Shown piece after piece: positions 7,224 to 16,788 of a stretch of DNA of 64,000 nucleotides (positions within the stretch are counted from its first letter, which is position 1; each line of letters begins with the position of its first letter). The position numbers were made by a program, and so were the translations under genes. Location of the stretch: positions 1 to 64,000 of the forward strand of contig NZ_FQXS01000005.1 in the NCBI RefSeq assembly GCF_900130015.1, written 5' to 3'. The notes beneath the pieces were generated by a model, which was not told the origin of the DNA, searched no databases, and saw nothing but the letters and a program-made list of their open reading frames with translations. This stretch comes from Desulfofustis glycolicus DSM 9705. GTDB taxonomy: Bacteria; Desulfobacterota; Desulfobulbia; Desulfobulbales; Desulfocapsaceae.

Positions 7224-10200
7224 TCATTCTCCGCTTTTCCGCTGAACCGGCCATGTTCTGCTGGTCAGAGAAAATACCAGCTCTTCAGCCTCTTCGGGGC
7301 TCCAGCCGAGCTGCAGCAGTTCGTTGTAGTAGGTGGAAGTAATTTCCCGGGCCCTGAGCGGCTGTCGTGTTGTTAGGAATAATTGATAGCGCAGGAGCAT
7401 GAGTTCTTCATCGACGGGAAGTAGGTTTTTGGTCATCTCCAGTAGATCTATCGCTTCTTCAGCACGATTGTGGGTGATTAGATTGTGACTCCAGCTCAGG
7501 CAGATCGATCGCAACGTGGAGATCAGCTCGTCGCCAAAGATAATCGTTTGTTCGCTGGCAAAAAAATCGATCGGGCGGAAGGATGTCCACTGTGCGAGAG
7601 CTTTGGTGAAAAGATTGCCGGCCTGCCACCAATATCCTCGTTTAGCTCGCTTCAATCCGCGTCTGGCAAGCTGGAGGAATTGGCTCGCGTCGATGGCAAT
7701 CCGGGTGAGGTGGACATAGCCTTTTTCGACGCCGATATAATTTTTTACCGGAATGGACAATTTCTGCGACAAGGTCTTGCGCAGACGGGTCATCAGGGTA
7801 TCAAAGGATTTTCGCGCCTTGTCCGGAGGGCTATCCGGCCAGAACGTCAGTTGTATCTGTTCCTGGCTGATGCGCTGTCCCGGGCTGGCGATGATCAGCC
7901 CGAAAAGCTCCCGCTGGTGGTTGGTCAGATCCTGAGGCCCGACCTGTATTCGCCCGTTACAGGTAAGAGAAAATGATCCGAGTATATGGATAGAGAGGAT
8001 CGGAATCAGGTCGCCGGCGTCGTCGATGGCCGATGTGAGTCGTCTTCGGGCCAACCGTCTGGCCGTCACCGGTTCAACGCCCATCTGCAGTGCAGCACGA
8101 AGCAGTCTGGCCATGGTTGTCGGCTCCCATCCCCAGAAACAGCTGTACCCGCGACGATTCATCGTGGCCAGCCAGGAAGCGAGATAGGTTGCACAATCCG
8201 TGTGGTTGCCGGTAGCAAGGGCGATCAGCGCCTGGTAGGCACGGCAGCAGATGGTGACGCCGACTGCCGGCATGGAGTTGCCGAGATGTTCGGCCATGCT
8301 GAGAGCTTGGGTGGCCTCGTCGTAGCGCTGAAGCAGTGCCAGGGTTGCTCCAGCGATCGCCAGTTGATAGGCGGTATGGAAGACGCCGCCGGCTATCTGC
8401 CGCTGTTGTTGCGCCTCTTTTAGGTCATCGAGAGCCGCTGTCTCATCGCCAAGTAGCGCCTGGATAAAAGCTCGCCACTGGAGGAATTGGCTGGCCATAT
8501 GGGAATTGGCGACTGTTTGACCGTCCTGCAGGCCGTTATCGAGCAACTCGTGAGCGTCCGTGATCCGACCATTGGCGATCATAATGATGGCCGACCACAG
8601 GGTGAGATACGGTGCCATAACGGTCTGGTGGACGATGACCCGATCGAAGTCGGTTTCGACCATGTCCCGCGTCCGCAGAAAGGCGGACAGATCACCGTGC
8701 TGCGAGAGCTCGAAGAGGTGCAGGAAGATCAGGGAAAGACGATTGTTTGTGCCGACAGCTGGGTCACTACTGAGGGAAAAGGATTTCTCTATTTCCAGGT
8801 GGGCCGCGCGGCGGTCGCCACATAACAATTCTATATATCCGCTGACAAATCGCAATGCGGCGATAAACGTGCGGCTGCCGAGTGTCGTTGCCAGATCAAG
8901 GCCGTGTCGGGTGTAGTGGCGGGCGGTCGTGATGTCGCCGGAAAACAGGCTCAGGCCGGCGGCCAGGCTGCGAGCCGCGAGCAGAGCGGTCTCTCCGGGC
9001 AGTCGAGCATTGTTTCTGGCGAAAAGATCAATGGTCCTGCTCAGCAACGCGGCTCCGTCCCGGTGCGATCCGGAGATGGCGAAATGATACTGGATGATCT
9101 GCGTGAGCGCCATTAACTCGCCTTCTTCATTGCCAGATTCGGCAAAACGTTCCCGGCACGAGGTGAAAAGCGGAAGTGTTTGCAATGGGGAAACGTCAAG
9201 GGCAAGTAATCCGCAATAGAAGCCCAACCAGGGATGGGTGGAAAGTTTTTCTCTGGGAGTGGTATGCAGAATCGACAAAATGGTTCTGGCCCGGCCGGTT
9301 GCTATCAGGTGTTGGCCGTGACGATATACCAGCTGTTCCATAGCCGTATAGTCGCCGCTGATCGACATGGTCTTCAGCGCCTTGTCAAAGAGCCCTTGTT
9401 CCAGGTATACGGCGGCTGCGTGTTGGTAGATGCGCGAGACGGCGGCCGCTCCCAGTGACTTCTTGCCGCTCATCTGGAGAAACTCCTGGAAGAGGTGATG
9501 CAAGCGGAAGAGGCGGTTTTCGTCGTCGAGCCGATAAATGAAAAGGTTTCGATCGGCCAGTTCGCCAAGGAGATGGGCAAGGTTGTCGGTGGCGGTGAGG
9601 TCCTCGGCGAGATGAGTATCAATACCATCGAGAAAGGAGAGGATCTGCAGTGTTTCGCGCACCGGTTCGGGAATGTGGTAAAAGATTTCTTCTTCGAAAT
9701 AGGCCAGAAGAACGTTGTTTGTCCCGTTTTTGAATAGGTGTGCCTTGTCGTGTTGACGATGTTTCTGCCGGCCGGTTCCGTTTTTATGGGCGAAAGGATG
9801 TGAAGCAAGAATAATTCCCATGATCCAGCCGTTGGTAATGGAAAAAATCTCGACAGCCTCGGTCCTGGAGATGGTCGTATCCAGCAGTCGATCATAGAGG
9901 GCTTCAATTTCAGCCGGCGACAACGCCAGATCATCGCTGTCCAGATAGATCAGATGGGGACTGTTGCGCAGCGACCTTGCTCCCAAGTGGAGCGGGTGTC
10001 TGCTGGTCAGAACGAAGTGGAGCCGCGGCGGTGAAGTATCGATCAGATAATCCAGTACCTGCCGGCCCTGTTGTGTCTCGTCGAGTAGGTGGAGGTCATC
10101 GAATACGATAAAGGTGTCTTCCTCGAGCAAGGCATCAATGTCGTTGAGCAGGATGTTGACGCCCTGTTGCAGCATATCTGTGCTGATCTGCCGGTTTTCC

Positions 10201-10535
10201 AGAACGGTGTTGAGCCGGGTGGACGACAAACCGGGAAAGGTCCGCGAGAGGGTGTGCCGAAGAGCGAGCAGGAGCAATAGCGGATCATTGTCTTCAGGGC
10301 CGATCTGGTACCAGGTGAAAGGAAACGGGCTTCGCTCGAGGAACTGTTGGACGAGCGTCGTTTTGCCTTGGCCCGCCTGGGCCTCGATAACGATGAAGAG
10401 TCGCGAGGGAAGCTCGTCGGCAAGGTGCCTGGTAATGAGCGTGTGTCGCTCAATCGAATGGACTTGATTGATTCGGGGAGGATAAAATTTATTTGACGGG
10501 ATCGATCGGAAGAGAAGGTCGGGGGAAGTGATCAT
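7224..10535 (-). CDS. large MalT-type ATPase / BTAD transcriptional regulator
   Basis: A 1103-residue signal-integrating regulator. The N-terminus has the MalT/LuxR STAND architecture: Walker A EAQAGQGKTT (51-60), Walker B-like FIVFDDLHLL, and sensor FVLTSRHPL. A long helical repeat (TPR/MalT-like) region covers about 350-840. Instead of the LuxR HTH, the end carries an OmpR-type winged helix (from about 852, ILGSFSLTCNGR) followed by a bacterial transcriptional activation (BTAD) domain (about 950-1090). This resembles AfsR/SARP regulators built in reverse order. Such ATPases normally sense a small ligand and oligomerise on DNA. The start ATGA overlaps the trmJ stop, so it is translationally coupled. 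Its targets are not evident; the neighbouring FlgC-like gene is one candidate by position only. Confidence 0.85.
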   Translation of the reverse strand: MITSPDLLFRSIPSNKFYPPRINQVHSIERHTLITRHLADELPSRLFIVIEAQAGQGKTTLVQQFLERSPFPFTWYQIGPEDNDPLLLLLALRHTLSRTFPGLSSTRLNTVLENRQISTDMLQQGVNILLNDIDALLEEDTFIVFDDLHLLDETQQGRQVLDYLIDTSPPRLHFVLTSRHPLHLGARSLRNSPHLIYLDSDDLALSPAEIEALYDRLLDTTISRTEAVEIFSITNGWIMGIILASHPFAHKNGTGRQKHRQHDKAHLFKNGTNNVLLAYFEEEIFYHIPEPVRETLQILSFLDGIDTHLAEDLTATDNLAHLLGELADRNLFIYRLDDENRLFRLHHLFQEFLQMSGKKSLGAAAVSRIYQHAAAVYLEQGLFDKALKTMSISGDYTAMEQLVYRHGQHLIATGRARTILSILHTTPREKLSTHPWLGFYCGLLALDVSPLQTLPLFTSCRERFAESGNEEGELMALTQIIQYHFAISGSHRDGAALLSRTIDLFARNNARLPGETALLAARSLAAGLSLFSGDITTARHYTRHGLDLATTLGSRTFIAALRFVSGYIELLCGDRRAAHLEIEKSFSLSSDPAVGTNNRLSLIFLHLFELSQHGDLSAFLRTRDMVETDFDRVIVHQTVMAPYLTLWSAIIMIANGRITDAHELLDNGLQDGQTVANSHMASQFLQWRAFIQALLGDETAALDDLKEAQQQRQIAGGVFHTAYQLAIAGATLALLQRYDEATQALSMAEHLGNSMPAVGVTICCRAYQALIALATGNHTDCATYLASWLATMNRRGYSCFWGWEPTTMARLLRAALQMGVEPVTARRLARRRLTSAIDDAGDLIPILSIHILGSFSLTCNGRIQVGPQDLTNHQRELFGLIIASPGQRISQEQIQLTFWPDSPPDKARKSFDTLMTRLRKTLSQKLSIPVKNYIGVEKGYVHLTRIAIDASQFLQLARRGLKRAKRGYWWQAGNLFTKALAQWTSFRPIDFFASEQTIIFGDELISTLRSICLSWSHNLITHNRAEEAIDLLEMTKNLLPVDEELMLLRYQLFLTTRQPLRAREITSTYYNELLQLGWSPEEAEELVFSLTSRTWPVQRKSGE

Positions 10536-11302
10536 GGATTCTCGGGTTTCTTCTGCAGATTGTCAGATCGATTGACCTGGTGCCAAAGAAACTTTCGGCA
10601 AATCCCCCTGATGATATTTGCCTCTTTGGCTGTTAACCTGATTCTGCCCAGTAGCCGCCGAATGGACTGCATCCAGTAAATATTGCCTTTTTCATCAAGA
10701 AAATCAATAGCTAATAATGCATCTTCTATATGCTGGTACATGCCTTCCAATTGTCTGACCGTAGCGGTGGCCGGAGAGGCCGCCGGCTCTCTGGTTTGCT
10801 CAACGAGTGTATTGTAGATCTCGTAGCAGTGAATGGCGACCGCCTGGGCCAAATTCAACGAGGCGAAATCAGCTGTCGGGATGCAGGAGATGTAGTGACA
10901 GTATTTCAGGTCGTCGTTGGTCAAGCCCCGGTCTTCTGGGCCGAAGAGCAGTGCGGTGCGGTTGTCGGACAACAACGGCAGGATTTCCGCGACAATGTCG
11001 CGGGGCGAGCGCTCGATCGTGCGTTTCCGGCCGAGACGCGCGGTGGTGCCGACGACCAGATGAAAAGGAGCAAGTGCGTCTTCGAGACGAGGGTGCATCT
11101 CCATGGTGTCGATTAGATGGACTGCCTTGTGCGTCGCCATCTTGGCCATATCCTCGTACCGGGGCACAACGTCGCCGACGACGATCAGGCGGGAGATCCC
11201 CATATTGAAACACGAGCGGGCGGTGGCGCCGATATTTTCAGGAAATTTCGGGTTCTTCAGGACTACGGTGATCTGGTCGAGCGGTGTCTGGGAATGATAC
11301 AT
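10532..11302 (-). CDS. trmJ: tRNA (cytidine/uridine-2'-O-)-methyltransferase TrmJ-like
   Basis: A SPOUT-class 2'-O-methyltransferase of 256 residues, most like TrmJ, which methylates position 32 in the anticodon loop of several tRNAs using SAM. The N-terminal motif NPKFPENIGATARS (about 17-30), the central FGPEDRGL (about 122-129) and the knot motif SLNLAQAVAI (about 147-156) are the three classic SPOUT motifs. A tail of about 80 residues follows, as in TrmJ. The ATG at 11302 is chosen; a TTG at 11308 in frame is possible. A hairpin lies just upstream (11327-11356). Its stop overlaps the start of the giant regulator. Confidence 0.88.
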   Translation of the reverse strand: MYHSQTPLDQITVVLKNPKFPENIGATARSCFNMGISRLIVVGDVVPRYEDMAKMATHKAVHLIDTMEMHPRLEDALAPFHLVVGTTARLGRKRTIERSPRDIVAEILPLLSDNRTALLFGPEDRGLTNDDLKYCHYISCIPTADFASLNLAQAVAIHCYEIYNTLVEQTREPAASPATATVRQLEGMYQHIEDALLAIDFLDEKGNIYWMQSIRRLLGRIRLTAKEANIIRGICRKFLWHQVNRSDNLQKKPENP

Positions 11303-11326
11303 GGGCAAGGTGATCCGGTAAGAGAA

Positions 11327-11356
11327 AGGGGTTACCGGAATGCTCCGGCAACCCCT
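11327..11356 (-). terminator. terminator or attenuator between the coiled-coil membrane gene and trmJ
   Basis: Arms 11327-11339 and 11344-11356 pair over 13 positions with one A-C mismatch around a 4-base loop; on the minus strand it is followed by TTTCTCTT. It ends 24 bases before the trmJ start, leaving no room for a promoter between, so trmJ must be read through it or from a promoter at or upstream of the hairpin. Confidence 0.6.
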
Positions 11357-11399
11357 GGAATGGTGTTACGAGTGAAACTGTCGTGTCGCGATCCGACGC

Positions 11400-11915
11400 T
11401 TAGTCTTTCTTGCTTGAATCCTCCAGCGAAATTCGGCTGATTTTTTCATACTCCTCCGCCTGTTTATCCGGTGTTGTCGGCATGAGGCGTTTGAGGAGCG
11501 GAACAACGCCTTTCTCAGATTTTTCGAACAGGCTTTCAGCTTCTTTCAAGGTGATCTGCCAAGCCGGAGCGAAACCGGGAGCCTTTTCGAACATGATGTC
11601 AAGGGCAGTCTGGTAGATGAAGTATTGTCGGATCTCTTTCCTGCCCGGTTTTTGATTGAGCGACTGTACGGTAATACGCAGGTTGTCGCGTTCCTGTTTC
11701 AATCGTTCAAGCTCAGCTTTGCGCCGCTCGTTTTCCGCTGAATCGATCTCCAGCTTGGTGTGCAGGTGAGCCCTGAGTCGATCAACCTCCTTGGAAAGCT
11801 CCATTCGTCTCAGAAATCCACGGATATAGATGACAATACATAAGAGGAGCCCGAGAGCGAGTCCTTTGGCAAAAGGGTTGTTCAACAGTGACATGAACCA
11901 GCTAGTTTCTTCCAT
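11400..11915 (-). CDS. membrane-anchored coiled-coil protein of unknown function
   Basis: A 171-residue protein not assigned to a named family. One transmembrane segment is visible near residues 15-31 (AKGLALGLLLCIVIYI), followed by a basic stretch, then a heptad-rich coiled coil at about 36-85 (ELSKEVDRLRAHLHTKLE, then many E/R/K/L). The rest is a mixed globular part (TALDIMFEKAPGFAPAWQITL) and a charged tail. The topology predicts the bulk in the cytosol. GGAGG precedes the ATG at 11915, and a good promoter is 70-100 bases upstream. It sits alone between RNase R and trmJ. Its role cannot be read from the sequence. Confidence 0.7.
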   Translation of the reverse strand: MEETSWFMSLLNNPFAKGLALGLLLCIVIYIRGFLRRMELSKEVDRLRAHLHTKLEIDSAENERRKAELERLKQERDNLRITVQSLNQKPGRKEIRQYFIYQTALDIMFEKAPGFAPAWQITLKEAESLFEKSEKGVVPLLKRLMPTTPDKQAEEYEKISRISLEDSSKKD

Positions 11916-11983
11916 TATATTCCTCCAGGTGCGTTGGGTTCGCAGGTAGCATGATCTGATTTTTAATCGTTATTCTTTTCAAT

Positions 11984-12012
11984 TGAATATGCGAAAAACA
12001 GAGGTAAGTCAA
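11984..12012 (-). promoter_or_regulatory. promoter for the coiled-coil membrane protein gene
   Basis: On the minus strand TTGACT (12007-12012), 17 bases, TATTCA (11984-11989), about 70 bases before the start codon at 11915. Confidence 0.5.
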
Positions 12013-12086
12013 GCGGCAAAACAAAGGCCACGGGTTGCAGTTTCGTCGATGCGGGGTCCTGTCAGCGGCTGGTTCCCGGCGTTTTT

Positions 12087-14339
12087 TCAGCGTCGGCGCC
12101 GAGGTGTGCTTTGCTCTGTTTCATGTTCGATCCGGAAAGAGATTCCATGCTGACGCGCCCCGACATCCTGCAGGGTAACACGAACCAGATCTCCTATTTG
12201 CAGCGTTCTGCCGCTTGTATCCCCAACCAGCCGATGGCGCTTTTCGTCAAGGATATAGTAATCGTCGGTAAGGGTGGACAAAGGTACGATCCCGTCTACC
12301 GAGAAGTCTAGCAGTTCGATATAGCAGGCGGTTTCGCCGACCCCGGAAATAACGGCAGCAAAGCTTTCACCGAGGTGACGGGCCATGAATTGTCGTTTCA
12401 GTCGATCGATCAGGTCGCGTTCGGCGGCAACGGCGACTCGTTCTCGTTGAGAGAGATGGAGGGCATCGTCCGACAGCGACGGGGCCGGGCTGTTCTTGGT
12501 CGGCGATTCCGGTGTTTTTCTGCGCTTGCCAGCCATCAGCCGGCAGAGCTGGCGATGAACGATCAGGTCCGGGTAGCGTCTGATCGGCGAGGTAAAGTGT
12601 GCGTAGTGCAGCGATGCCAGACCGAAATGGCCGACGTTGTCACTACTGTATCGGGCCTGTTGCATGGTTCTGAGCAGCAGGTTGTTGACGATATATTCGT
12701 GCGGGGTGTTGCGAACCTGTTCGATCAGTTGATTGTACCATTCGGGCGTTGCCGGTTTGCCGGGCAGTTCCAGGCCGAGGGTTCGGGAAAAGACGATGAA
12801 GTCCTCGATTTTCTCAGTCGACGGTAGATCGTGAATACGAAAAAGCAGTGGCTGGCCCTGTTCGACAAAGATCTGGGCAACCGCTTCATTGGCAGCGAGC
12901 ATGAACTCTTCGATGATCTGATGGGAAAAATACCGCTCGGTTCGGCGGATCGATTCAACTCGGCCGTTTTCGTCGAAGGCGACTGCGGCCTCGGGCAGGG
13001 AAAAGGCAATGGAACCACGTTCCTGCCGCGCACGTTGCAGCAGCCGGGCAAGTTCGGCGGCGTGCTCCAGAGGTTTTAGGAATTGTTGGTAAGAGTGTCT
13101 GAGTTCAGGATCGCGTCCGGTCACTATCTGTTCGACGGTGTTGTAGGTGAATCGCTGATGGCTGCGGATGATGCTTCGGGTAAACGATTTGGCGCGTAGC
13201 CTGCCCTGCCGGTCGAAGTCGAGGGTTACGGTAATTGCCAGTCGGTCGGTGTCGGGAAGCAGACTGCAGAGGTTGTTGGAGAGGTTTTCCGGCAACATCG
13301 GAACCACGGTTGATGGGAGATATACCGAAGTGCCGCGTTCGTAGGCCTCGCGATCCAGGTCGCTGTCGACTGGGACGAAGGCACTGACATCAGCGATAGA
13401 TACCAGTAGCCGGTATCCGGACCTGGTTCTTCGTACGGCAACGGCGTCATCAAAGTCCTTGGCATCTGCTCCGTCGATGGTCACATGCTCGATATCTCGC
13501 AGGTCTTCCCGGTTGTCTGCCGCCGGGTCCGGCGGCAGCAGGTTGGCTTGCCGTTCGGCCGCTTCGCTGAATCGATAAGGCAGTTTGTGCTTGTCAATCA
13601 CCAGCCGAACCTGAACGGCAACCAGGTCGGGATTGCCGAGGATTTCGACAATCTCGCCACGCGGCGTTGTGCCGTCGGTATAGTGCAGTTCGATGATGAC
13701 CGCGTCGCCGTCGGTTACAGCAGCAGGCGGTGGTGCGTCCAGGTGAATGGTGAAGGAGAAGCGTGGATCGTCCGGCTGGACGATGCCATGGCGTCCTTCG
13801 GCGGAAAAGATGCCCGCCAACTGCCGGCTCGCCCGCTTCAGAACGGAAATTACCTCGGCCTCGGTTTTTCCCGGGCGACGGGACGGAGAAACGGCAACCA
13901 GGACCCGATCTCCGTGCAGGCCGGAATGGAGGCGGGAAGATGCGATGTAAGGATCTTTGGCCGAGTCCGGGCCCATAACCTCCGGTCGCCGGGACAGCTC
14001 GGTGGCGAAGGCATGTCCGGATGGACTCATGACTATAGTCGCTTCGGTCAAGGGATGTCGGTTGCTGAGATTGAAACGCTTCTTACCGCTTGGCCGAACG
14101 AGCCCCTCCCGTTCCATTAGAATCAGGCCGTTCTCGATTTCATGTTTGCTGGAACGTGGTAGGTCGAGCGATTTGACCATCTCGTTGACGCCAATGGCCT
14201 TTTCCGAACGATAGAGCTCTGCCAGCATACGGTTGCGCAGCCGCGTTTCAGCGGTCGGCGGTGTCGGACGACGGAATTTCGAGGTGCCGACAGATCTGGC
14301 TTTTGGTCGATGTTTCCGATAACTGCGATTTCTACTCAT
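12087..14339 (-). CDS. rnr: ribonuclease R (RNase II/RNB family exoribonuclease)
   Basis: A 750-residue 3'-5' exoribonuclease that degrades structured RNA. Parts in order: basic N-terminus, winged-helix/OB cold-shock domains (about 35-240), RNB catalytic domain (about 265-600) with the metal-binding signature DGADAKDFDDAVAV, and a C-terminal S1 domain (about 655-740) ending in a basic RRRR tail. Length suits RNase R rather than RNase II. I start at the ATG at 14339 (MSRNRSYRKH), which gives a normal N-terminus; the frame stays open to 14465 but that part reads like non-coding sequence. No strong ribosome site is visible for either. Confidence 0.92.
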   Translation of the reverse strand: MSRNRSYRKHRPKARSVGTSKFRRPTPPTAETRLRNRMLAELYRSEKAIGVNEMVKSLDLPRSSKHEIENGLILMEREGLVRPSGKKRFNLSNRHPLTEATIVMSPSGHAFATELSRRPEVMGPDSAKDPYIASSRLHSGLHGDRVLVAVSPSRRPGKTEAEVISVLKRASRQLAGIFSAEGRHGIVQPDDPRFSFTIHLDAPPPAAVTDGDAVIIELHYTDGTTPRGEIVEILGNPDLVAVQVRLVIDKHKLPYRFSEAAERQANLLPPDPAADNREDLRDIEHVTIDGADAKDFDDAVAVRRTRSGYRLLVSIADVSAFVPVDSDLDREAYERGTSVYLPSTVVPMLPENLSNNLCSLLPDTDRLAITVTLDFDRQGRLRAKSFTRSIIRSHQRFTYNTVEQIVTGRDPELRHSYQQFLKPLEHAAELARLLQRARQERGSIAFSLPEAAVAFDENGRVESIRRTERYFSHQIIEEFMLAANEAVAQIFVEQGQPLLFRIHDLPSTEKIEDFIVFSRTLGLELPGKPATPEWYNQLIEQVRNTPHEYIVNNLLLRTMQQARYSSDNVGHFGLASLHYAHFTSPIRRYPDLIVHRQLCRLMAGKRRKTPESPTKNSPAPSLSDDALHLSQRERVAVAAERDLIDRLKRQFMARHLGESFAAVISGVGETACYIELLDFSVDGIVPLSTLTDDYYILDEKRHRLVGDTSGRTLQIGDLVRVTLQDVGARQHGISFRIEHETEQSTPRRRR

Positions 14340-14620
14340 GCTTGTCGATAGTGAAGGTGTTGCTGGGAGATATGATAACAGCGGCGGGGCATGGTGCGTC
14401 GATGGCCCGACACCGTCAATCATGGATGGTGACTCGCCGGCCGACCCATGAGCCGGAGAGCGCATGGAAGAACTATAGCAGGGCGTTCCAAATCGTGCAG
14501 GAATTTTTCCATGTTTGCTTGAATTGTGATATGCAGTAAGGGATTGCCTTTTCCGGTGAGCGGCTTAATGTTACCAGTTGGCGACAGGTCACGACCCGGC
14601 GCCAGACGGCAGACGGATAC

Positions 14621-16729
14621 ATGCAGATGATAAAAATACCCTTCGATCTCGGCTTATATCGCGAAAAAATGCGGCATTACGTCGTGGACCGCCCGTACGA
14701 GCAGGTCTTCTGGGACGCGCTCGCCTTTGCCGAAAAAGCGCATTATGACCAGTGGCGGCGCTCCGGCGACGCCTATATCCTGCATCCGTGCTCCGTCGCC
14801 AAGATCCTCGCCGAGGAGATGGACATCACCGATCCGGAAATTCTCGCGGCCGCATTGCTCCACGACACCGTCGAAGATGTGGACGAGGTCTCCTCGGATG
14901 TGGTCGGCGAACATTTCGGATCGTATGTCCAGGCCATCGTCGAGGGATGTACCAAGGTTACGCATCGATCCGGAAACCGCCAGGTCGACAGCAAACTGGT
15001 CCATCGTAAGATTTTCTCCGGAGCCGCTTTGCGCCCCGAGGTGATGCTCGTCAAGCTGGCCGATCGACTGCACAATCTGCGAACTCTGCGGGCCATGCCA
15101 AGAAACAAAAGGCAGCGTATCGCCGACGAGACACTCGATATCTATGCCCCGCTGGCTACGGTCTTCGGGTTGTTCAACATGAAGCGGGAAATGTACAACT
15201 TGGCGTTATCCTACAAGTTTCCGAAACAGGGCGCCAAGTTGAGCAATCACATCAAACACTTGGCCGACTCCAAAATTTCCCAGCATATTCTCGAACAGCT
15301 GCGTATCGCCGCCAAGGATGCCCGACTGAAATGTGAAATATCTCGGCGTATCAAAGATCTCTGGGCCTATTACGACACTGCCAACCGAATCTTGCTGCAG
15401 CAGATCGAAACGCCGGTGGAAATTTTGATTATCGTTAATTCGGTAGAGGATTGCTACCGGGCGCTGGGCGTCGTCAACCAGACGTTCCGACCCATTCCCC
15501 GAACTATTCGTGATTTTATCGCCAATCCAAAACCGACCGGCTACCAGGGATTGCATGCCCGGGCCATCATCAGCGGTCAGCGCTTTCTGTTCAAGATCAG
15601 AACCAGCGAGATGGAGCGCAAAGCGCAGCGGGGAGTGTTTCGGAACTGGAGCTCGCGGCAGGGTAAACAGGGCAAGTTTATCCTGGAACTGCAGGAGATG
15701 CTCGATATCATCGGCTCCGATGAAACGGTCTCGTATCGTGAATTGATCGCAGCCGGCGGGATGAAGGAGAATTACACCTATACGCCGCGCGGCGATTTGA
15801 TCTGTCTGCCGATCAGGTCCACCGTTCTCGATTTTGCGTTTCGGGTCCACACCGAGATCGGTCTGACCTGTGTCGGAGCAGAGATAAGAAATCAGCGGGT
15901 GGGTCCTGATTATGTCCTGCAGGACGGGCAGATGGTGAATATTATCCGGTCCCGGGAAAAGGTGGCATTCAGACAGAAAATGCTTCAATTATGCCGGACC
16001 CCGAAGGCCCGTGCCGAGCTTGCCAAGAGCTTTCGCCAACGTGGACAACGAGTGGCCCAGGAGATCGGTAAGGCGACGTTGCTCCAGGAAATGAGGCGTT
16101 ATGGGTTGCCGCGGGACTTGCTCGACAGCGAGGGGATGTCGCGGGTGGTCGCCTCGTTTTCGCTCAAGGATAAGGAACGGCTTTTCCGGCAGATCGGTAC
16201 CGGTCGGATCAGGCTACCGGAAGTGATCGAGTGCATCAGGCAGGAGTTGTTTTCCGGCACCAGCTTTCTGGCCAAACCGACCGGGGAATTCAACAAGATC
16301 AAACTCAAAATGCTGGACCCGGTTTTTATCAAACTGTCATCATGCTGCCGGCCCAACCCGGTGGACAAGGCCAACTGTGCCCTGCTGACCACCAAGGGGC
16401 TGTCGGTGCACAACAAGAATTGTCCGCGTCTGCACGAGATCAAGTTTCAGCGCGAGGACGCTATCGATATTTCATGGGAGCGGACCACGCCGATTAGCAG
16501 GCCGCAGAGTGTGCTGTTTCCCCGAGCGGGACGGGAAGAAATACTGGCCATTGTCGCCTCGGCACCGAGTCACATGAAGATGCACGATATTGTTGTGGCC
16601 TCTGATCAGTCTGCCGACCGGCAGTCCTGGCGGCTTCATTTCGAAGTTGCCGAACTGCGTGATCTGCAGAAAGTCATTCGCCATTTCGATCGCAGCGGTA
16701 TCTCCTACGAATTTACCCTGGACTTCTAG
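14621..16729 (+). CDS. RelA/SpoT homologue, hydrolase intact, synthetase apparently degenerate
   Basis: A 702-residue RSH protein of the (p)ppGpp stringent system. The HD hydrolase half is complete: RRSGDAYILHP (about 45-55), LLHDTVED (about 79-86) and LADRLHNLRTL. The synthetase half keeps the fold (RDFIANPKPTGYQGLH) but lacks key residues: the DxxxxR block is replaced (ETPVEILII), the expected Lys/Ser of the ATP site are missing, and EIQIRT is LFKIRT, so the catalytic Glu is Leu. TGS (YTPRGDLICLP), the cysteine-containing CC/ZFD segment (SSCCRPNP) and an ACT-like end follow. It probably acts as a ppGpp hydrolase. A weak promoter (TTGCCT at 14544, TAATGT at 14566) precedes it. No clear ribosome site; ATG 14627 is an alternative start. 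Confidence 0.88.
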   Translation: MQMIKIPFDLGLYREKMRHYVVDRPYEQVFWDALAFAEKAHYDQWRRSGDAYILHPCSVAKILAEEMDITDPEILAAALLHDTVEDVDEVSSDVVGEHFGSYVQAIVEGCTKVTHRSGNRQVDSKLVHRKIFSGAALRPEVMLVKLADRLHNLRTLRAMPRNKRQRIADETLDIYAPLATVFGLFNMKREMYNLALSYKFPKQGAKLSNHIKHLADSKISQHILEQLRIAAKDARLKCEISRRIKDLWAYYDTANRILLQQIETPVEILIIVNSVEDCYRALGVVNQTFRPIPRTIRDFIANPKPTGYQGLHARAIISGQRFLFKIRTSEMERKAQRGVFRNWSSRQGKQGKFILELQEMLDIIGSDETVSYRELIAAGGMKENYTYTPRGDLICLPIRSTVLDFAFRVHTEIGLTCVGAEIRNQRVGPDYVLQDGQMVNIIRSREKVAFRQKMLQLCRTPKARAELAKSFRQRGQRVAQEIGKATLLQEMRRYGLPRDLLDSEGMSRVVASFSLKDKERLFRQIGTGRIRLPEVIECIRQELFSGTSFLAKPTGEFNKIKLKMLDPVFIKLSSCCRPNPVDKANCALLTTKGLSVHNKNCPRLHEIKFQREDAIDISWERTTPISRPQSVLFPRAGREEILAIVASAPSHMKMHDIVVASDQSADRQSWRLHFEVAELRDLQKVIRHFDRSGISYEFTLDF

Positions 16730-16788
16730 CTCACCGGTTTCATCTTTGCGGTGCAAACGCCGCCGGAAAAGGCCAGTTGTCCGGCAGC

